A stretch of DNA of 64,000 bases from Thermicanus aegyptius DSM 12793 (GTDB taxonomy: Bacteria > Bacillota > Bacilli > Thermicanales > Thermicanaceae): contig NZ_KI783301.1 in assembly GCF_000510645.1 (NCBI RefSeq), forward strand, positions 2,549,151 through 2,613,150. Reading direction: 5' to 3'. Below, piece by piece: positions 1 to 8,719 of this stretch; positions within the stretch are counted from its first letter, which is position 1; each line of letters starts with the position of its first letter. Position numbers and translations under genes: made by a program. Below the pieces are notes generated by a model. It was not told the DNA's origin, did no database searches, and saw only the letters and a program-made list of their open reading frames with translations.

Positions 1-1062
1 GGAAAGGATCACATGATCACCCTCCGGATGAGGACAGGTCTTGTAGGAGGCCATGCCCTCACATTTTTTGCAATAAAAGGTGTTTTCAAAAAAGAGAGGA
101 GTAATTCCCAACTCTTCCGAGGAAAAAAGGGAAAAGATCTTCTGGGAATCGTAGGTCCCATAAAAATCTCCCACACCTGCGTGATCCCGGCCTATAATAA
201 AATGGGTGCATCCGTAATTCTTCCGAAGAATGGCATGAAAAACCGCTTCCCTGGGTCCTGCATAGCGCATCGCAGCCGGGAAAACCCCAAGCAAAACCCG
301 TTCCTTCGGATAGTAATGGTGAAGAAGTCGTTCATAGCTAGCCATCCTTACATGAGCGGGAATGTCTCCCTTCTTCGTCTCACCCACCAAGGGATGGATG
401 AATAAACCGTCTACGGTCTCCAAAGCAACCTTTTGGATATACTCATGTGCCCTGTGAATCGGATTTCGGGTCTGAAAACCAACCACCCTTTTCCAACCTC
501 GGTCGCGGAAAAGGCGCCTCGTCTCCAGAGGATCCATTTCATAAGGAGAAAAGCCAAAGGTGATGCGCCGGTATACCTCCACCTCGCCCGCCACATAGGT
601 GGGAGAAAGAGACATGAGGCGAGCTACCCCCGGATGTTCTCGATCATTGGTGAGAAAAACCCTCCAGGCTTCTTCTTCTTGATCCACTTCATACACTTCA
701 CTGACCCGAACGGCCCCCGCGATCTCTCCCTCCCCTTTCACGAGGGGGGCCCACTCCCCTACTTTTAGCTGATATGCGACTTCAATCGGAACGGAGAAGG
801 TGACGGGCACAGGCCAGATGGTTCCATCCCGGAGCCGCATCCTTGACAGCACACTTTGATACTCCTCCTTTCCCATAAACCCCCGCAGAGGGGAGTATCC
901 CCCATTGGCGAAAAGTTCCAAGTCCGATAATGCGAAACGATAAAGGGGAACCGGTGGGTTTCCGAAATCAAGGAGGCTCATCTTCTCCCTCGGGTTTACC
1001 CGCCGGATTTCTAACCTGCCCCCATGGAAATTCTCTTCCGTTTTGGTTAAGAGTTCCTCCAT
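1..1062 (-). CDS. sat: Sulfate adenylyltransferase (ATP sulfurylase), partial at left edge
   Basis: The minus strand reads openly from an ATG at 1062 (preceded by GGAGGAG) to the window edge, 354 codons without a stop. The enzyme converts ATP and sulfate to APS and pyrophosphate, the first step of sulfate assimilation in the cytoplasm. The family's nucleotide-binding motifs are visible: [12 protein letters not shown] near residue 197 and [10 protein letters not shown] near residue 294, followed by a Cys pair (CKKCEG) typical of bacterial dissimilatory-type or thermophile-type Sat. The C-terminal end, about 25-35 residues by family length, lies outside the window. It follows cysH by 72 bases on the same strand, so the pair probably forms one sulfur-assimilation transcript. 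Confidence 0.95.
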   Translation of the reverse strand, partial: MEELLTKTEENFHGGRLEIRRVNPREKMSLLDFGNPPVPLYRFALSDLELFANGGYSPLRGFMGKEEYQSVLSRMRLRDGTIWPVPVTFSVPIEVAYQLKVGEWAPLVKGEGEIAGAVRVSEVYEVDQEEEAWRVFLTNDREHPGVARLMSLSPTYVAGEVEVYRRITFGFSPYEMDPLETRRLFRDRGWKRVVGFQTRNPIHRAHEYIQKVALETVDGLFIHPLVGETKKGDIPAHVRMASYERLLHHYYPKERVLLGVFPAAMRYAGPREAVFHAILRKNYGCTHFIIGRDHAGVGDFYGTYDSQKIFSLFSSEELGITPLFFENTFYCKKCEGMASYKTCPHPEGDHVILS

Positions 1063-1134
1063 TCTCCTCCCCCTCTATTCGCGGATATCGAAGTATTTCT
1101 CGCCGGTCCAAAACCGATCCCTACGTCTCGTCCT

Positions 1135-1797
1135 TTACTGGTGAAGCCCGCACTCCACTTTATTAAAACCACTCCATCTGCCGCTTCGCATCCCCTCGCC
1201 CTGCTTCACAGGGCGGGTGCAGACGGCGCAGCCGATGCTCGGATAATTCCGATCATGAAGGGGATTATAGGGAAGGTTTCTTTCCATGATATAGCTCCAG
1301 ACCTCTTTCTCCGTCCAATCGACTAACGGATTCATTTTTACCAACTGAAACTTTCGATCCCATTCTACCTTTTTCATATGGGCACGGGTGGGCGACTGCT
1401 CCCGGCGAATTCCGGTAATCCAGGCTGAAAAGGAAGAAAGGTACTTCTTCAGGGGTTCCACCTTTCGTAAATTGCAACAAAAATCAGGATCCCTGCTCCA
1501 GAGCGCTTCCCCATGACGTAATGTCTGCTCCTTCAGGGATAAGAACGGTTTTACCCGGGTAAAGGTGCGGCCATAATGCGTCTCCAAACGGGAAATGGTT
1601 CCATAGGTCTCCTGGAAATGAAGATCGGTATCTAAGAAGAAGATATCCACCTGGGGATGATGCCGCATCAGGAGGTCAAGGATGACAAGATCCTCTTTGC
1701 CAAAGCTGGAAGCAAAAGTAAGACCGCTCCCGTACTTCTCCCAAGCCCAATGGATCAGCTCCAGGGCAGTATAGTGTTCATATACATCATGATCCAA
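1135..1797 (-). CDS. cysH: Phosphoadenylyl/adenylyl-sulfate reductase, thioredoxin-dependent
   Basis: This 220-residue cytoplasmic enzyme reduces APS (or PAPS) to sulfite using thioredoxin. The PAPS-reductase fold begins with SSFGKEDLVIL (residues 30-40). The paired cysteines C107-C108 and the C190-x-x-C193 motif are the four ligands of a [4Fe-4S] cluster, which points to the APS-using type. The catalytic ECGLH tail (C216) is present. The start is a TTG at 1797 with AGGAGGAG seven bases upstream; the two nearby ATGs are out of frame. It lies between trxA and sat, and the gene order matches substrate flow, with thioredoxin as the electron donor. A transcription terminator separates it from trxA, so it may have its own promoter, but none is clear. 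Confidence 0.95.
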   Translation of the reverse strand: MDHDVYEHYTALELIHWAWEKYGSGLTFASSFGKEDLVILDLLMRHHPQVDIFFLDTDLHFQETYGTISRLETHYGRTFTRVKPFLSLKEQTLRHGEALWSRDPDFCCNLRKVEPLKKYLSSFSAWITGIRREQSPTRAHMKKVEWDRKFQLVKMNPLVDWTEKEVWSYIMERNLPYNPLHDRNYPSIGCAVCTRPVKQGEGMRSGRWSGFNKVECGLHQ

Positions 1798-1882
1798 ATT
1801 CTCTCCTCCTATCCGTCAAGGGCGTTCGCCTATCTGCCCTATCTTATGCGTCATCGCCGCCGGTGTGCATAAAATTTCAAAC

Positions 1883-1918
1883 AAAAAAAGCCCCCGCGGT
1901 GTCAACCCGAAGGGCTTT
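1883..1918 (-). terminator. Rho-independent terminator after trxA
   Basis: On the minus strand an AAAGCCC/GGGCTTT stem-loop is followed by a run of seven T. It sits between trxA and cysH and should limit read-through. Confidence 0.75.
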
Positions 1919-1942
1919 AATGGTCAAATCCGGATCGTTTAT

Positions 1943-2260
1943 TCAGGCAATGAAGTACGGTTGCAAGCGCCGTTTTAATACATCCTTAGGCATATAGCCG
2001 ACCAACGTCTCTGCCGGCAGCCCATTCTTAAAGACCATCATGGTGGGGATGCTCATGATTCGATACTGACCTGCGACGTATGGGTTCCGATCCACATTAA
2101 GTTTTAGGACCGTAAGCCCATTCTCCTGTGAGAGCGCTTCTAAGACCGGTGCAATCATTCGGCATGGGGCGCACCAAGGTGCCCAGAAATCAACGATCAC
2201 CACCTCATGTTTCCGAACCTCCACGGCAAAGTTCCGATCATTCACTTCAATAATCGGCAA
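1943..2260 (-). CDS. trxA: Thioredoxin
   Basis: This small cytoplasmic disulfide reductase, about 105 residues, has the active-site motif WCAPC (usual form WCGPC). The conserved cis-proline segment is present (SIPTMMVF). It is the likely electron donor for the adjacent CysH. I chose the TTG at 2260 because AAAGGGGAG lies six bases upstream and because this gives the usual family length. An in-frame ATG at 2278 would add six residues but has no ribosome binding site. It has its own sigma-A promoter and terminator. The Ala in place of Gly in the active site is a mild variation also found in other thioredoxins and could shift the redox potential slightly. Confidence 0.93.
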   Translation of the reverse strand: MPIIEVNDRNFAVEVRKHEVVIVDFWAPWCAPCRMIAPVLEALSQENGLTVLKLNVDRNPYVAGQYRIMSIPTMMVFKNGLPAETLVGYMPKDVLKRRLQPYFIA

Positions 2261-2308
2261 GGTGGACTCCCCTTTCATTCCATCATTTCTATAGATACCT
2301 ATACAGGT

Positions 2309-2337
2309 ATTATAGACAAGGGTTGCCGTTGAATCAA
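2309..2337 (-). promoter_or_regulatory. Sigma-A promoter of trxA
   Basis: On the minus strand TTGATT (2332-2337) and a perfect TATAAT (2309-2314) are separated by 17 bases, about 50 bases upstream of the trxA start. Confidence 0.75.
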
Positions 2338-2358
2338 GTCAGTCCTAATGCCTTTGAT

Positions 2359-4251
2359 TTACTTACGCCAGCAGCGAACTTCTCCTTGACGGGTGGTAAT
2401 CCCCTCCCGATCCAAACGTTCTAAAAATGGAATCAGATATTTCCTGCTTACTCCCAGTATATCCTTTGCTTCCTGGAGTGTAAAGCCTTTCTCGGCCCTC
2501 TGCCGTAATATGCTGAGGCTTCTCTCCCATGTTTCCCTGGCCCAACATATCTTTTCACTTAACGATTTCAATTTTCCCGCGTGAATCAGGTAAGCCATTA
2601 TTTCTTCCCCTTCCTGGGGTTTTAGTCCCATTTCCGCCACGAGGGTGGGCCAGTCGGTCGTAAACTGGCCCTCCCGCTCCATACGCAGATAGATTTCATC
2701 CGCCTTTTGGGCCAGCTTTTCCGGGAGATGAACCGTAAATTCGGCCAGCGCCAATCGCTCTCCTTCTTCCCTGATGCGCCCTTCTTGAATTAACCGCTCC
2801 ACCAGCCATAGATAAAAGGGGTCCGGCCATTTCCCCACCTTCTCTTTTAATTCTGAACGTTTCATCCCTTCTTGGCTGCTGTTTTCTCGATGGTAATCAT
2901 TTAAGAGTTCCGTAACCCGCTCCATCTGACGTAATCCCAATGACGCTTCGATGAAATAGGTCTCCGGCCCGATTTTTTTATCCGTGGAAAAAAGAATTCC
3001 CTCCGCCACCATAGAGGAAAGATAGCAATAGACCTGTTCCGGCGGAAGCGTTAAATCCTTATATAGCTCTCTGCCCGACATCGCCCGAACGGATAAGCGG
3101 GACAAGATTCGCTCCTCCGGATCGGCCAAGTCCTCCTTTCTCATTTCCATGACGGTTTCCGGGCGAAAGCGATACTTCTTCCCATAAGCATAGATCACCC
3201 TCCCTCCGGCAAACGTAAGGGCAGGGGTGGGGCGTCGGAGGATGACCCGGTCATCCCGTTTTACCGCCACCGGTTCCTTTAGAAGAACTTGTCCATAAAG
3301 CTCTTCTCCCGGAAATGCCTCCTCCCGGTCAAAAAAGAGCAGGATTCCCTCAACCTCCGAGGTGCCTGTATAGAGGAAAAGGCGGGAGCGATGTCTCACC
3401 ACCAAATCGGCCCCGTCTAAAATCTTTATCTTCAGATCGATGCGGGTCGTCGATTCCAGAAAATCAGGCTCCACCAATACATTTCCCCTGCGGATCTCCT
3501 TCTTTTCCACTCCGGAGAGGTTTAAGGCCGTCCGGTCTCCTGCTGCCGCCCGCTCAACGTTTTGATGGTGCACTTGGAGCTGACGTACTCTGACCTCCTT
3601 ATCCTGGGGAAGAAGACGAAGGCGCATTCCCGGGGTGATCCTTCCTTCGAACAACGTTCCTGTCACCACCGTTCCTACCCCCTTTACCGAAAAGACGCGG
3701 TCGATCGGAAGGCGAACCGGTTCACTTTCCTTCTTTTTCCCTTTTGAAAGGTGACGAGCGATCAAATCCACCAAAAGAGGGATCCCTGCTCCGGTCTTCG
3801 CGCTCACCCGAACGATCGGAGCATTTTCCAAAAAGGTACCCTTCACCTCCCGCCGAATCTCCTCCTCCACCATCTCCAGCCAATCGGAATCCGCCAAATC
3901 GACTTTGTTTAGAACAATCATCCCGTTTTCCATCCCAAGCAGCCGGAGGATGTCGAGATGCTCCCTGGTCTGGGGCATCACCCCTTCATCGGCGGCGATG
4001 ACGAGTAGTACCAGGTCAATCCCTGCCACACCGGCGATCATTTGCCTGATAAAGCGCTCGTGACCGGGAACGTCCACCACACCTACCCCCTCCCCGTTGG
4101 GAAGCTTAAAATGGGCAAAGCCGGTTTCGATGGAAATCTCCCGTTCTTTTTCTTCTTTCCGGGTGTCTGTATCCATTCCCGTCAACCTCATGGTAAGAGT
4201 GGTCTTTCCATGATCGATGTGACCTGCGATACCGATCGTAAAATGAACCAT
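2359..4251 (-). CDS. selB: Selenocysteine-specific translation elongation factor
   Basis: SelB carries Sec-tRNA(Sec) to the ribosome at UGA codons that are followed by a SECIS hairpin. The N-terminal GTPase domain shows GHIDHGKTTL (P-loop), DVPGHERF (G3) and NKVDL (G4). The beta-barrel domains follow, and the C-terminal part is a set of winged helices that bind SECIS RNA. Length is 630 residues, normal for the family. The ATG at 4251 is chosen because AAGGAG lies nine bases upstream and the protein then starts directly at the GTPase domain; an upstream in-frame ATG (4275) lacks a site. The gene lies about 1 kb from selC, which is on the opposite strand. No selA or selD is in the window. Confidence 0.95.
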   Translation of the reverse strand: MVHFTIGIAGHIDHGKTTLTMRLTGMDTDTRKEEKEREISIETGFAHFKLPNGEGVGVVDVPGHERFIRQMIAGVAGIDLVLLVIAADEGVMPQTREHLDILRLLGMENGMIVLNKVDLADSDWLEMVEEEIRREVKGTFLENAPIVRVSAKTGAGIPLLVDLIARHLSKGKKKESEPVRLPIDRVFSVKGVGTVVTGTLFEGRITPGMRLRLLPQDKEVRVRQLQVHHQNVERAAAGDRTALNLSGVEKKEIRRGNVLVEPDFLESTTRIDLKIKILDGADLVVRHRSRLFLYTGTSEVEGILLFFDREEAFPGEELYGQVLLKEPVAVKRDDRVILRRPTPALTFAGGRVIYAYGKKYRFRPETVMEMRKEDLADPEERILSRLSVRAMSGRELYKDLTLPPEQVYCYLSSMVAEGILFSTDKKIGPETYFIEASLGLRQMERVTELLNDYHRENSSQEGMKRSELKEKVGKWPDPFYLWLVERLIQEGRIREEGERLALAEFTVHLPEKLAQKADEIYLRMEREGQFTTDWPTLVAEMGLKPQEGEEIMAYLIHAGKLKSLSEKICWARETWERSLSILRQRAEKGFTLQEAKDILGVSRKYLIPFLERLDREGITTRQGEVRCWRK

Positions 4252-4319
4252 GATCCATCCATTCTCCTTGACCATCTATCGGCATAAGTCTTATTATGTA
4301 ATTATATTCTATTATACAA

Positions 4320-4410
4320 GCCTATTGCAGGGCCACTGCGTAAGGCGGTCCCGGGGGAACAGGTCTTGAATCCCCGATCGGCTTGAGCCACATGGGACAG
4401 GAAACCCTGT
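4320..4410 (+). other. Structured leader upstream of the TerC-type gene, family not recognised
   Basis: About 155 bases of untranslated sequence precede the terC-type start. Several local helices can be drawn on the plus strand: GGGCC with GGTCC, a GGGG/CCCC hairpin, a GGC-TTGA-GCC hairpin, and CCACA-GGG pairing with CCC-TGTGG at 4393-4417. TerC-family genes are often controlled by the Mn-sensing yybP-ykoY riboswitch, but the conserved GGGGAGUA core of that motif is not visible here. Either a divergent riboswitch or an unrelated structured leader is possible. Confidence 0.35.
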
Positions 4411-4474
4411 GGAGAAATGCTTTTTTTATGGATACCTGTGTATACTACAAAGGAACGACAGGGAGGGGAAAGAA

Positions 4475-5161
4475 ATGGAACTGTTTTCTGCCGGGACGAT
4501 GGCGGTTTTGGCCAGCATCATCGTGATTAATATGGTTCTAAGCGGGGATAATGCCGTGGTTATCGCACTAGCCAGCCGAAATTTAAAGGGGAAACTCCGG
4601 AAGCTGGCGGTGCTCTGGGGAACGGCAGGGGCGGTTCTCCTACGGATCCTGTTAACTGTCGTCATTATTCACCTTTTGGAAATTCCCTTTTTGCAGGTAT
4701 TGGGCGGGGTCATGCTTCTCTGGATCGCCTACAAACTATTATCGGAAGAGGAGGAGCCAAAGCGTCAAATTCAGGGTGGCAAAACGCTCTGGTCCGCCAT
4801 CGGCACCATTATCACAGCCGATTTTATCATGAGCCTGGATAATGTCTTGGCCATTGCCGCCACCGCCAACGGTTCCATCCCTCTGATTGTGATCGGGATC
4901 TCGATCAGTGTACCCATCATGATTTTCGGGAGCCAATTGGTATTATCTCTCATGGAACGATTTCCCATCATTGTGTTGGTTGGCGTAGGCATCTTAGCCT
5001 GGACCGCAGGGGAGATGATCCTGAAGGACGAAACCATGCAACATTGGTTAGGAAATTCCCTCCCTGCCTTTCAATGGATCCTTCCCCTCGTTTTTCTCCT
5101 CTTCATCCTCATCGTCTGGTTTCTGAAACGGAGAACGCTGATCATCCATCCTTCAAAATGA
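4475..5161 (+). CDS. TerC family integral membrane protein (YjbE/YkoY-like)
   Basis: This 228-residue protein has about seven hydrophobic segments. It carries the TerC hallmark acidic motifs inside membrane helices: LSGDNAVVIA near residue 22 and ADFIMSLDNVLA near residue 110. Family members are linked to metal export, notably manganese, and to loading of exported metalloenzymes; the specific metal cannot be read from sequence. The ATG at 4475 has GGGAGG ahead of it; an in-frame ATG at 4409 lies inside the leader and has no ribosome binding site. The gene stands alone, divergent from selB and followed by selC. Confidence 0.88.
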   Translation: MELFSAGTMAVLASIIVINMVLSGDNAVVIALASRNLKGKLRKLAVLWGTAGAVLLRILLTVVIIHLLEIPFLQVLGGVMLLWIAYKLLSEEEEPKRQIQGGKTLWSAIGTIITADFIMSLDNVLAIAATANGSIPLIVIGISISVPIMIFGSQLVLSLMERFPIIVLVGVGILAWTAGEMILKDETMQHWLGNSLPAFQWILPLVFLLFILIVWFLKRRTLIIHPSK

Positions 5162-5308
5162 ATTTGTGGAACGGCTCTATACGAGCCAATCCGCTTACTT
5201 TTATGGACCCGCAGCCGACCCACACGATGAATTTAAGGATCTATCCGTTAATGAAACCCCGTGAATGGTACAAGGCCTCCCTGCCGGAGCCGCATGGGGA
5301 ATAAACGC

Positions 5309-5404
5309 GGGGGCGGTTGAGGTGCCGGTGCCCTCCCCGGTCTTCAAAACCGAGTGTCAGACATTTATGCCTGAGGTGGGTTCGACTCCCACACGCTCCC
5401 ACCA
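5309..5404 (+). tRNA. selC: tRNA-Sec (anticodon UCA)
   Basis: The cloverleaf can be drawn by hand. The acceptor GGGGGCG pairs with CGCTCCC (one G-U pair), followed by ACCA at 5401-5404. The D stem is GAGG/CCTC. The anticodon arm has loop CTTCAAA with UCA at 5344-5346. A long variable arm has a TCAG/CTGA stem, and the T arm is GTGGG-TTCGACT-CCCAC. The long extra arm, roughly 96-base length and UCA anticodon identify tRNA-Sec, and selB is nearby on the other strand. CCA is encoded. Confidence 0.93.
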
Positions 5405-5439
5405 AAAAACGCTGATATGGATAAGGACATACTCCCATT

Positions 5440-5460
5440 GGGGTGGAAACCCTTTTTTTT
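5440..5460 (+). terminator. Probable terminator after selC
   Basis: A short GGGT-GGAA-ACCC hairpin (GNRA-type loop) is followed by eight T. The stem is short, so efficiency is uncertain. The rest of 5461-5762 is AT-rich and holds only the promoter of the next gene. Confidence 0.45.
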
Positions 5461-5483
5461 CCTAACAGTGATACGATCCTTTG

Positions 5484-5512
5484 TTGAAACGAAAGAAAAG
5501 ATTTGTTATTAT
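5484..5512 (+). promoter_or_regulatory. Sigma-A-like promoter upstream of chemoreceptor gene
   Basis: TTGAAA (5484-5489) and TATTAT (5507-5512) are 17 bases apart, giving an untranslated leader of about 240 bases before the chemoreceptor start. No protein-coding signal was seen in the leader. Confidence 0.55.
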
Positions 5513-5762
5513 AAGTATCAATTCACTATTTTTCGACATATACCTACATATTCAAATAAATGGTTGACCACTACATAAATCATGGGTTAAGAACCTACGT
5601 TATTGGATTCCCATCGATGTAAAAGAATATCTCCATTTAAACGATATCCATTGACGAGAAACCGATAGGACAACAGGGAGTTGAAAAAGAAAAAAAAGCG
5701 GCTACCTCCAGCGAGTGGAGAAAATATGATAGAAAAAAAGAAAATGAAAGGGAGTGTTCTAG

Positions 5763-7451
5763 ATGAAAATTTCGATTGAAAAAAAATTGATAGGTGTCTT
5801 TTTCATTGTTGCCATTTTGCTCGGAATAACCAGTAGTATCTCCTACTACTACTTGAGCAAAGTGAATGATTCCTATATCGATTTGCTTGACCGCAGAGTT
5901 GTAATTCAATCCAATGCGAAAGATATACAAATCAAATCTCTTGAGCAGATCAACAGTTTACGTGGATACCTCTTGCTTCTCGATGAGAAAAGTTTGAGGG
6001 ATTTTACGAAGGCTAATACAGAACTGAACAATCTCATCAACGAGACATCCAACTTGGTGAAGCGAGCCAACAATCAAGAATCCTTAAAAAAATTATCGGA
6101 GTTGAATCGAGCGCTTCAAAACAAGGCAGGTCAAGCAGTTTTAACCGCCCGAGTCAACAAAGTAGACGCGATTGAATTTTTTTCGAAAGAGGTTGCCCCC
6201 ATTACCAACCAATTATTAACAGAAGCAAGTAAGATTGTAGATGATCAACAAAAAATGGTGAATGAAGCAAATCAATCCAACACCGGAATGGTGCTGTTCG
6301 CCCGGACAGCTGTCCTGGGAATAAGCATTGCCGCCTTTTTTCTGGCCATTTTAATCGGTATCTTCTTTTCCAGACGGATCTCCAAACCAATAGTAGCTAT
6401 GGCGGGAGTTGCCAAACAGATTGCATTAGGAGATTTAACCACCAATGAGATCAACGTGAAGAGTCGAGATGAAATTGGCGATTTGGCCAATTCGTTTAAT
6501 CAAATGGCGAAAAACCTCCGTATTCTGATTCACCAAGTGAGAACCAGCGCAGAACAGGTAGCAGCAGCGTCAGAAGAATTGACCGCCAGTGCAGAACAAA
6601 CCAGCCAAGTCACCGGACAAATCGCTTCCACGATGCAGGAAGTGGCGGAAGGTACGGAAAAGCAAGCCCGCAATGTGGAAGTAAGCGAGAAAATGATCAG
6701 CGAGATGTCGGCCGGCGTGCAACAGATTTCCGCCAATGCCCAAAGCGCATCTGCTACTGCAGTCCGGGCTTCCGAAACCGCGTCGGAAGGTAATCAATCT
6801 ATTCAAACCGTTGTGCAGCAGATGAATTCCATTAGCAGTACAGTGAATGGGTTGGCGAAAGTGATGGAGGGATTGGGAGAACGTTCTCAAGAGATCGGAA
6901 AGATCGTGGAAGTCATAACCAGCATCGCCGCACAGACCAACCTGTTAGCGTTAAATGCGGCGATTGAGGCTGCAAGGGCAGGAGAAAACGGGAGTGGATT
7001 TGCCGTAGTAGCCAACGAGGTCCGCAAACTGTCTGAACAATCGGCCCAATCGGCACAACAAATTGCAGATCTGATTACCAACATACAAGATGGTATGAAA
7101 AATGCGCTGCAATCGATGGAAAAAGCAACTTACGAAGTAACCGGAGGCATTCAGGTTGTAACCAAGGCCGGGGAATCTTTTCACGAAATACAGCGTTCTG
7201 TAGATGAAGTGACCAAACAGATTCAAGAAGTTTCGGCTGCCGCTCAGCAGATGTCTTCCAGCGCAGAGCAAGTGGTAAAATCGATTCAACAAATTGCCGA
7301 TGTGGCAGAGAGTAACGCGTCCGGAACCCAAAATGTATCGGCTGCAGCAGAAGAACAATTGGCTTCCATGGAGGAAATCTCATCTTCCGCCTCTTCCCTC
7401 TCCAAAATGGCTGAAGAATTACATACTCTTATTGGAAGATTTAAGGTATAA
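5763..7451 (+). CDS. Methyl-accepting chemotaxis protein, 4HB sensor type
   Basis: This membrane chemoreceptor of 562 residues has TM1 at about 10-31, an extracytoplasmic helical sensor of about 145 residues that looks like a four-helix bundle, TM2 at about 176-202, HAMP at about 203-255, and a long signalling coiled coil. The hairpin tip [18 protein letters not shown] lies near residue 392 and is the CheA/CheW contact region. The start has AAAGGGAG upstream. It is a single-gene unit with its own promoter. The ligand cannot be predicted because the 4HB sensor shows no distinctive motif. Two further chemoreceptor-type genes occur in the window. Confidence 0.92.
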   Translation: MKISIEKKLIGVFFIVAILLGITSSISYYYLSKVNDSYIDLLDRRVVIQSNAKDIQIKSLEQINSLRGYLLLLDEKSLRDFTKANTELNNLINETSNLVKRANNQESLKKLSELNRALQNKAGQAVLTARVNKVDAIEFFSKEVAPITNQLLTEASKIVDDQQKMVNEANQSNTGMVLFARTAVLGISIAAFFLAILIGIFFSRRISKPIVAMAGVAKQIALGDLTTNEINVKSRDEIGDLANSFNQMAKNLRILIHQVRTSAEQVAAASEELTASAEQTSQVTGQIASTMQEVAEGTEKQARNVEVSEKMISEMSAGVQQISANAQSASATAVRASETASEGNQSIQTVVQQMNSISSTVNGLAKVMEGLGERSQEIGKIVEVITSIAAQTNLLALNAAIEAARAGENGSGFAVVANEVRKLSEQSAQSAQQIADLITNIQDGMKNALQSMEKATYEVTGGIQVVTKAGESFHEIQRSVDEVTKQIQEVSAAAQQMSSSAEQVVKSIQQIADVAESNASGTQNVSAAAEEQLASMEEISSSASSLSKMAEELHTLIGRFKV

Positions 7452-7537
7452 AGGATTTAGACTTCATCTATTTTTTCGGCCAAGCGACACGTATGGCCCT
7501 ATTTTGGCTAAATGTATAGAGCGGTGGGGCAGGCCTT

Positions 7538-7546
7538 TGGTATAAT
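7538..7546 (+). promoter_or_regulatory. Extended -10 promoter of purU
   Basis: TGG-TATAAT forms an extended -10 element about 30 bases before the purU start; no good -35 element is visible 17 bases upstream. Confidence 0.45.
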
Positions 7547-7576
7547 CAGCATGACGACGGTGAAAGGAAGAGAAAT

Positions 7577-8455
7577 ATGTCGAAGGTGTTCAACGGAAAA
7601 AAGGAACGTCAAGGAAAACTTCTCATCTCCTGCCCGGACCGGCCGGGCATCGTGGCGGCCATCTCCCGGTTTCTCTTTGAACAAGGAGCCAACATTCTTG
7701 AATCGAACCAATATTCCACCGATCCGGAGAACGGCCTTTTCTTTATGCGTATACTCTTTGACCTTCCAGGTCTTCAAGATAAAAAGGAAGCATTAGAGTC
7801 GGCCTTCGCCCCCGTTCGGGAACGTTTCGGCATGACGGCACGCTTTGAGTATCCCGCTCCCCGAAAAAAAATGGCCATCTTCGTCTCCCGGCACGACCAC
7901 TGCCTCCTCGAACTATTATGGCAGTGGCATTCCGGAGACCTGGACGTGGAGATCCCCCTGGTGATCAGCAACCATCCCGATCTAAGAGCGCAGGTGGAGA
8001 ATATGGGGATTCCTTATTACCATATTCCGATCACCTCTTCGACCAAGGAGGAAGCCGAGGAGAAGGAGCTAAAGCTGTTGGAGGGAAAAGCGGACTTCAT
8101 CGTATTGGCCCGTTACATGCAGATCCTTTCCCCTTCCTTTATCTCTCATTATCCAAACCGGATCATCAACATTCACCACTCCTTCCTCCCCGCTTTCGTC
8201 GGGGGAAGGCCGTATGAGCAAGCTTATGAGCGAGGCGTGAAATTGATCGGTGCCACCGCCCATTACGTGACGGAAGAACTGGACCAAGGCCCGATCATTG
8301 AACAGGATGTCCATCGGGTGACCCATAATGAAGGAGTATCCGAACTGAAGCGAATTGGCCGTCAAGTGGAGAAGACGGTTTTAGCCCGGGCGGTAAAATG
8401 GCACATTGAGGATCGGATTATCGTTCATCAGAATAAGACCATCGTTTTCCACTAA
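7577..8455 (+). CDS. purU: Formyltetrahydrofolate deformylase
   Basis: This 292-residue cytoplasmic enzyme hydrolyses 10-formyl-THF to formate and THF, balancing the one-carbon pool and feeding formate to purine synthesis. An N-terminal ACT domain ([18 protein letters not shown], residues 15-32) precedes a formyltransferase-fold catalytic domain. The signature [10 protein letters not shown] is followed by [17 protein letters not shown], which holds the catalytic Asn, His and Asp. Length and domain order match PurU. The start has AAAGGAAGAG upstream. It is monocistronic with a terminator directly after it. Confidence 0.95.
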   Translation: MSKVFNGKKERQGKLLISCPDRPGIVAAISRFLFEQGANILESNQYSTDPENGLFFMRILFDLPGLQDKKEALESAFAPVRERFGMTARFEYPAPRKKMAIFVSRHDHCLLELLWQWHSGDLDVEIPLVISNHPDLRAQVENMGIPYYHIPITSSTKEEAEEKELKLLEGKADFIVLARYMQILSPSFISHYPNRIINIHHSFLPAFVGGRPYEQAYERGVKLIGATAHYVTEELDQGPIIEQDVHRVTHNEGVSELKRIGRQVEKTVLARAVKWHIEDRIIVHQNKTIVFH

Positions 8456-8479
8456 TCGCATGCTTCATAGCCTTTGTGG

Positions 8480-8511
8480 ACGGGGTAACCTTATGGGTTT
8501 ACTCCGTTTTT
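8480..8511 (+). terminator. Terminator after purU
   Basis: ACGGGGTAACC pairs imperfectly with GGGTTTACTCCGT, followed by five T. Confidence 0.65.
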
Positions 8512-8551
8512 CCTCTCTTTCTCAGTGTTTAACTCCTCATATCCAAAAAGG

Positions 8552-8580
8552 TACACATCGTCTCAAGGCAACCGTATAAT
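8552..8580 (+). promoter_or_regulatory. Promoter of the Cys-peptide/DUF692 unit
   Basis: TACACA (8552-8557) and a perfect TATAAT (8575-8580) are 17 bases apart. The predicted transcript starts about 34 bases before the ATG of the small ORF, which supports the small ORF as the first gene. Confidence 0.6.
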
Positions 8581-8620
8581 AAGAAGGAACGTTTTCCAAA
8601 TCAAGATAGGAGTGGTTCAC

Positions 8621-8719
8621 ATGCCCGAGCCAGATTGCAACTGCCGTCCTGAAGATTACAAGCGGCATGATCGGGAAGGAGTGGGAACGTTTGAATCAAA
8701 CTCCCCAATTAGGCTGTAA
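8621..8719 (+). CDS. Small Cys-containing peptide, possible precursor for DUF692 enzyme
   Basis: This 32-residue ORF starts MPEPDCNCRPEDYKRHDREG and is strongly hydrophilic, with Cys at positions 6 and 8. An AGGAG site lies eight bases upstream, and a clear promoter begins just before. The stop overlaps the start of the DUF692 gene by 29 bases, so translation may be coupled. DUF692 enzymes of the MbnB and TglH type modify Cys residues of short ribosomal peptides, so a Cys-rich peptide in the overlapping first position is suggestive. I do not recognise the peptide from any named family, and it could instead be a simple leader peptide. No second family member or export gene is adjacent. Confidence 0.5.
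   Translation: MPEPDCNCRPEDYKRHDREGVGTFESNSPIRL

Noticed and set aside
433-768. Plus-strand open frames in the first kilobase
   Set aside because: They lie opposite sat, whose motifs and ribosome site on the minus strand are clear.
4320-4474. Mn-sensing yybP-ykoY riboswitch
   Set aside because: Expected from the gene family, but the conserved GGGGAGUA core and its partner loop could not be found; listed only as an unidentified structured leader.
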